Of a stretch of 5,251 nt of DNA, positions 5,076-5,251 are shown piece by piece. The stretch comes from Thermoproteota archaeon (GTDB lineage: Archaea; Thermoproteota; Thermoprotei_A; Sulfolobales; Desulfurococcaceae). Below the pieces are notes generated by a model that had not been told where the DNA came from, did no database searches, and saw nothing but the letters and a program-made list of their open reading frames with translations. The stretch's first letter is position 1; each line of letters begins with the position of its first letter. The stretch lies in assembly GCA_013154205.1 (NCBI GenBank), contig JAADCY010000131.1:1-5251 (forward strand). The letters are read 5' to 3'. The position numbers and the translations under genes were made by a program.

Positions 5076-5251
5076 ATGGATATTTGGATAGGACCTTGTG
5101 GCGAGAAGATCGGGCACTACGAGATTATTGAGGAACAAAAAGTTCCTGATGAAATGGGTACGAAGACCTATGTTAGGTGGTTGATCAAGGAGGATGACGG
5201 TGCTAGAGCATTTGCTATGAGACTATTCACAATAAAGCCTGGAGGCCATAT
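5076..5251 (+). CDS. Cupin-type protein, N-terminal part (cut by window edge)
   Basis: The frame is open from ATG to the window end, giving 58 codons and two further bases. The product begins MDIWIGPCGEKIGHYEIIEE and ends in RLFTIKPGGH (49-58). A strand ending in PGG plus His is how motif 1 of small cupins opens; it normally continues with further His and a Glu that bind a metal ion, and those lie beyond the edge. Residues 31-48 (TYVRWLIKEDDGARAFAM) fit the beta strands that precede the motif. Cupins form small beta barrels that act as enzymes or ligand-binding proteins in the cytoplasm; no specific reaction can be given. It is transcribed away from the operon and appears unrelated to it. The call rests on the motif opening and the general layout, so it is likely but not certain. 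Confidence 0.75.
   Translation, partial: MDIWIGPCGEKIGHYEIIEEQKVPDEMGTKTYVRWLIKEDDGARAFAMRLFTIKPGGH

Noticed and set aside
1..5251. tRNA, rRNA, CRISPR array or insertion sequence
   Set aside because: No cloverleaf-type sequence, regularly spaced repeats, transposase motif or terminal inverted repeats were found on either strand.

Overview
The window is AT-rich. Archaeal features include GGTGA/GGAGG ribosome binding sites 7-8 nt ahead of starts, frequent GTG and TTG starts, many AGA/AGG and ATA codons, BRE/TATA-like promoter elements, and exported proteins full of N-X-S/T sequons with a Thr/Ser stalk and a C-terminal membrane anchor. Together these suggest a hyperthermophilic crenarchaeon, possibly Desulfurococcales such as Staphylothermus. 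That placement is an impression from composition and gene style, not a database match.

Layout. At the left edge (1-106, minus) is the N-terminal piece of an isochorismatase/nicotinamidase-fold hydrolase. After a 123-bp gap, five minus-strand genes run from 4836 down to 230 and look like one operon. In transcription order they are: a secreted 266-aa protein (4036-4836), a 604-aa exported protein with a stalk and C-terminal anchor (2220-4034), a 251-aa polytopic membrane protein resembling an ABC-2-type permease (1419-2174), a small single-pass protein with an outside domain (988-1410), and an ABC ATPase (230-985). Junctions are 1, 45, 8 and 2 bp, and several ribosome binding sites lie inside the end of the preceding gene. 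A 239-bp divergent intergenic region (4837-5075) holds candidate promoters for both directions. At the right edge (5076-5251, plus) starts a cupin-type protein, cut by the window end.

How the genes fit together. The ATPase and the polytopic protein form the minimal core of an ABC transporter. The other three products all carry N-terminal export signals and would sit on or outside the membrane. The cassette therefore looks like a dedicated ABC system for exporting, or acting mechanically on, surface components, with its own secreted protein made first and from the strongest ribosome binding site. I recognise only the ATPase family with certainty. The three exported proteins match nothing I can name, which makes this the most interesting part of the window. 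The flanking genes are ordinary metabolic-type enzymes with no obvious link to it.
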